The notes below the pieces were generated by a model, which worked only from the letters and a program-made list of their open reading frames with translations, was not told the DNA's origin and did no database searches. This document shows positions 63,438-64,000 of a stretch of DNA of 64,000 nt, in pieces. The DNA comes from Lachnospiraceae bacterium JC7 (GTDB lineage: Bacteria; Bacillota; Clostridia; Lachnospirales; Lachnospiraceae). The DNA is taken from positions 44,895 to 108,894 of the forward strand of contig ALYD01000008.1 in NCBI GenBank assembly GCA_000513555.1, in the 5' to 3' direction. How positions within the stretch are numbered: position 1 is the stretch's first letter; each line of letters begins with the position of its first letter. The position numbers and the translations under genes are program-made.

Positions 63438-63471
63438 AATACAACGTATTTGCACTCAGAAGTTGTATTGT
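63438..63471 (-). promoter_or_regulatory. Candidate operators for the GntR/LacI-type regulator
   Basis: AATACAACGTATTTG (63438-63452) is a near-palindrome. GAAGTTGTATTGT (63459-63471) is the exact reverse complement of the left part of the dyad at 63601-63626. They abut the -35 of the ABC promoter. The gap 63347-63693 contains no gene beyond these sites, that dyad and a terminator. Confidence 0.45.
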
Positions 63472-63600
63472 TTTTGCACTTTTTCAGCGTCATCAAACAA
63501 TGTTTATTCTTTAACAACATGAATAATGCACAATTAACGGCATTTTGACCGTGGTTTGATTGTCATAAAGCGATACATATGTAATTTGTACTACAAGAAA

Positions 63601-63626
63601 ACAATACAACTTCGTATTTGTATTGT
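63601..63626 (-). promoter_or_regulatory. Distal dyad related to the operon-proximal sites
   Basis: ACAATACAA-N8-TTGTATTGT, a perfect 9-bp palindrome that shares 13 bases with the site at 63459-63471, about 155 bases away. It could be an upstream operator for DNA looping, in the manner of AraR. Confidence 0.45.
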
Positions 63627-63642
63627 AGGATGATTCAAAAAA

Positions 63643-63678
63643 ACGACGATGGAATCAAATACATAATTCCATCGTCGT
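63643..63678 (-). terminator. Terminator of the HAD phosphatase gene
   Basis: ACGACGATGGAAT / ATTCCATCGTCGT, a perfect 13-bp stem with six T following on the minus strand, 16 bases past the stop at 63694. Confidence 0.9.
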
Positions 63679-63693
63679 CTTAAACCGCTTAGT

Positions 63694-64000
63694 TTACGCA
63701 GCTGTCTTCGTTTCAGCTGCTCCTGTATCAGCGGTCTCAGGCTCTGTATACTGAGTATCCGCCTTCGTAATGTTCTCCGGATAAATCTCCGCAAAATCTG
63801 TCTTCATTGAGACAGGTATATATCCCTGTTCCTTATACTGTGCAGATTTTTCTTCCCAGTTCTGTGTTCCCCACTCGCGTACATCATCATCCGCCACAAC
63901 CATGAAGGCCGCTGCAGGATACGGATTTCTCTTATCGATAACATAATTCATCATACTGGTATCGCTGCCGCTGTTTCCGAAAGCAAGTACAGGACGCTGA
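63694..64000 (-). CDS. HAD-family phosphatase, C-terminal part (gene runs off the window)
   Basis: About 101 residues are visible, ending at TAA 63694-63696. The frame is open to the edge and upstream of the internal ATG reads RPVLAFGNSGSDTSMM, the HAD motif IV, followed by NPYPAAAFMVVADDDVREWG. This is typical of secreted or lipoprotein HAD phosphatases resembling phosphoserine phosphatase. The tail is Thr/Glu/Ala-rich and low in complexity. The N-terminal catalytic Asp motif lies outside the window. Confidence 0.75.
   Translation of the reverse strand, partial: QRPVLAFGNSGSDTSMMNYVIDKRNPYPAAAFMVVADDDVREWGTQNWEEKSAQYKEQGYIPVSMKTDFAEIYPENITKADTQYTEPETADTGAAETKTAA

Noticed and set aside
1..64000. 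CRISPR arrays, insertion sequences, prophage genes, rRNA and tRNA genes
   Set aside because: No regularly spaced repeats, transposase or integrase motifs, or structural RNA genes were recognised in the window.

Overview
The window looks like a chromosomal segment of an anaerobic, saccharolytic Clostridia of the Lachnospiraceae type. This is inferred from a moderate-to-low GC content, strong AGGAGG-type ribosome binding sites, Firmicute-style lipoproteins, YesM/YesN-like two-component pairs, AraC regulators, GPH sugar symporters, ribose-type ABC importers and an anaerobic (radical SAM) sulfatase maturase. No species is claimed. I saw no rRNA, tRNA, CRISPR array, transposase or phage gene. Almost everything is on the minus strand.

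Layout. 1-2252 (+): the tail of a sulfatase followed by TctB and TctA of a tripartite tricarboxylate-type transporter. 2335-11351 (-): a sulfated-substrate locus with an anaerobic sulfatase-maturating enzyme, three Cys-type sulfatases without signal peptides, a GPH symporter and an AraC regulator. 11629-16990 (-): a compact five-gene operon that combines a DgkA-type lipid kinase, an archaeal-type CarS (CDP-archaeol synthase family) protein, a UbiA prenyltransferase, a dikinase with rifampin-phosphotransferase-like architecture and a GNAT-like acyltransferase. This is probably an unusual isoprenoid- or ether-lipid pathway. 17211-24344 (-): a TRAP transporter (DctP, Q, M) followed by a second, membrane-anchored DctP-like protein that abuts a YesM-type kinase and a YesN-type regulator.

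24493-28524 (-): a four-gene operon with its own promoter and terminator, encoding a zinc-ribbon kinase-like protein, a VWA protein, a divergent adenylosuccinate-synthetase-like enzyme overlapping it by 4 bases, and an unrecognised protein. With the lipid operon, this is the best candidate for an undescribed system. 28529-31909: a hybrid sensor kinase with two solute-binding domains. 31920-32076 (+): a gene remnant with its terminator.

32110-41570: a DUF5107-TPR protein, an AraC regulator, a ribose-type ABC importer and an aldose 1-epimerase, which together suggest sugar uptake. 41611-44747: a chemoreceptor overlapping a diguanylate cyclase gene. 44954-50067: small enzymes, including a nitroreductase-flavodoxin-aldo/keto reductase redox operon behind a large palindrome. 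50174-55161: a second sugar module (GH3 hydrolase, GPH symporter, divergent AraC regulator). 55183-57249: SfsA and an orphan lipoprotein. 57417-63471: a second sugar ABC importer with two different permeases, its GntR/LacI-type regulator and candidate operators. 63694-64000: the tail of a HAD phosphatase.

Common theme: uptake of specific (often sulfated) glycans or carboxylates, breakdown inside the cell, and a local transcription factor or sensor kinase for each module.
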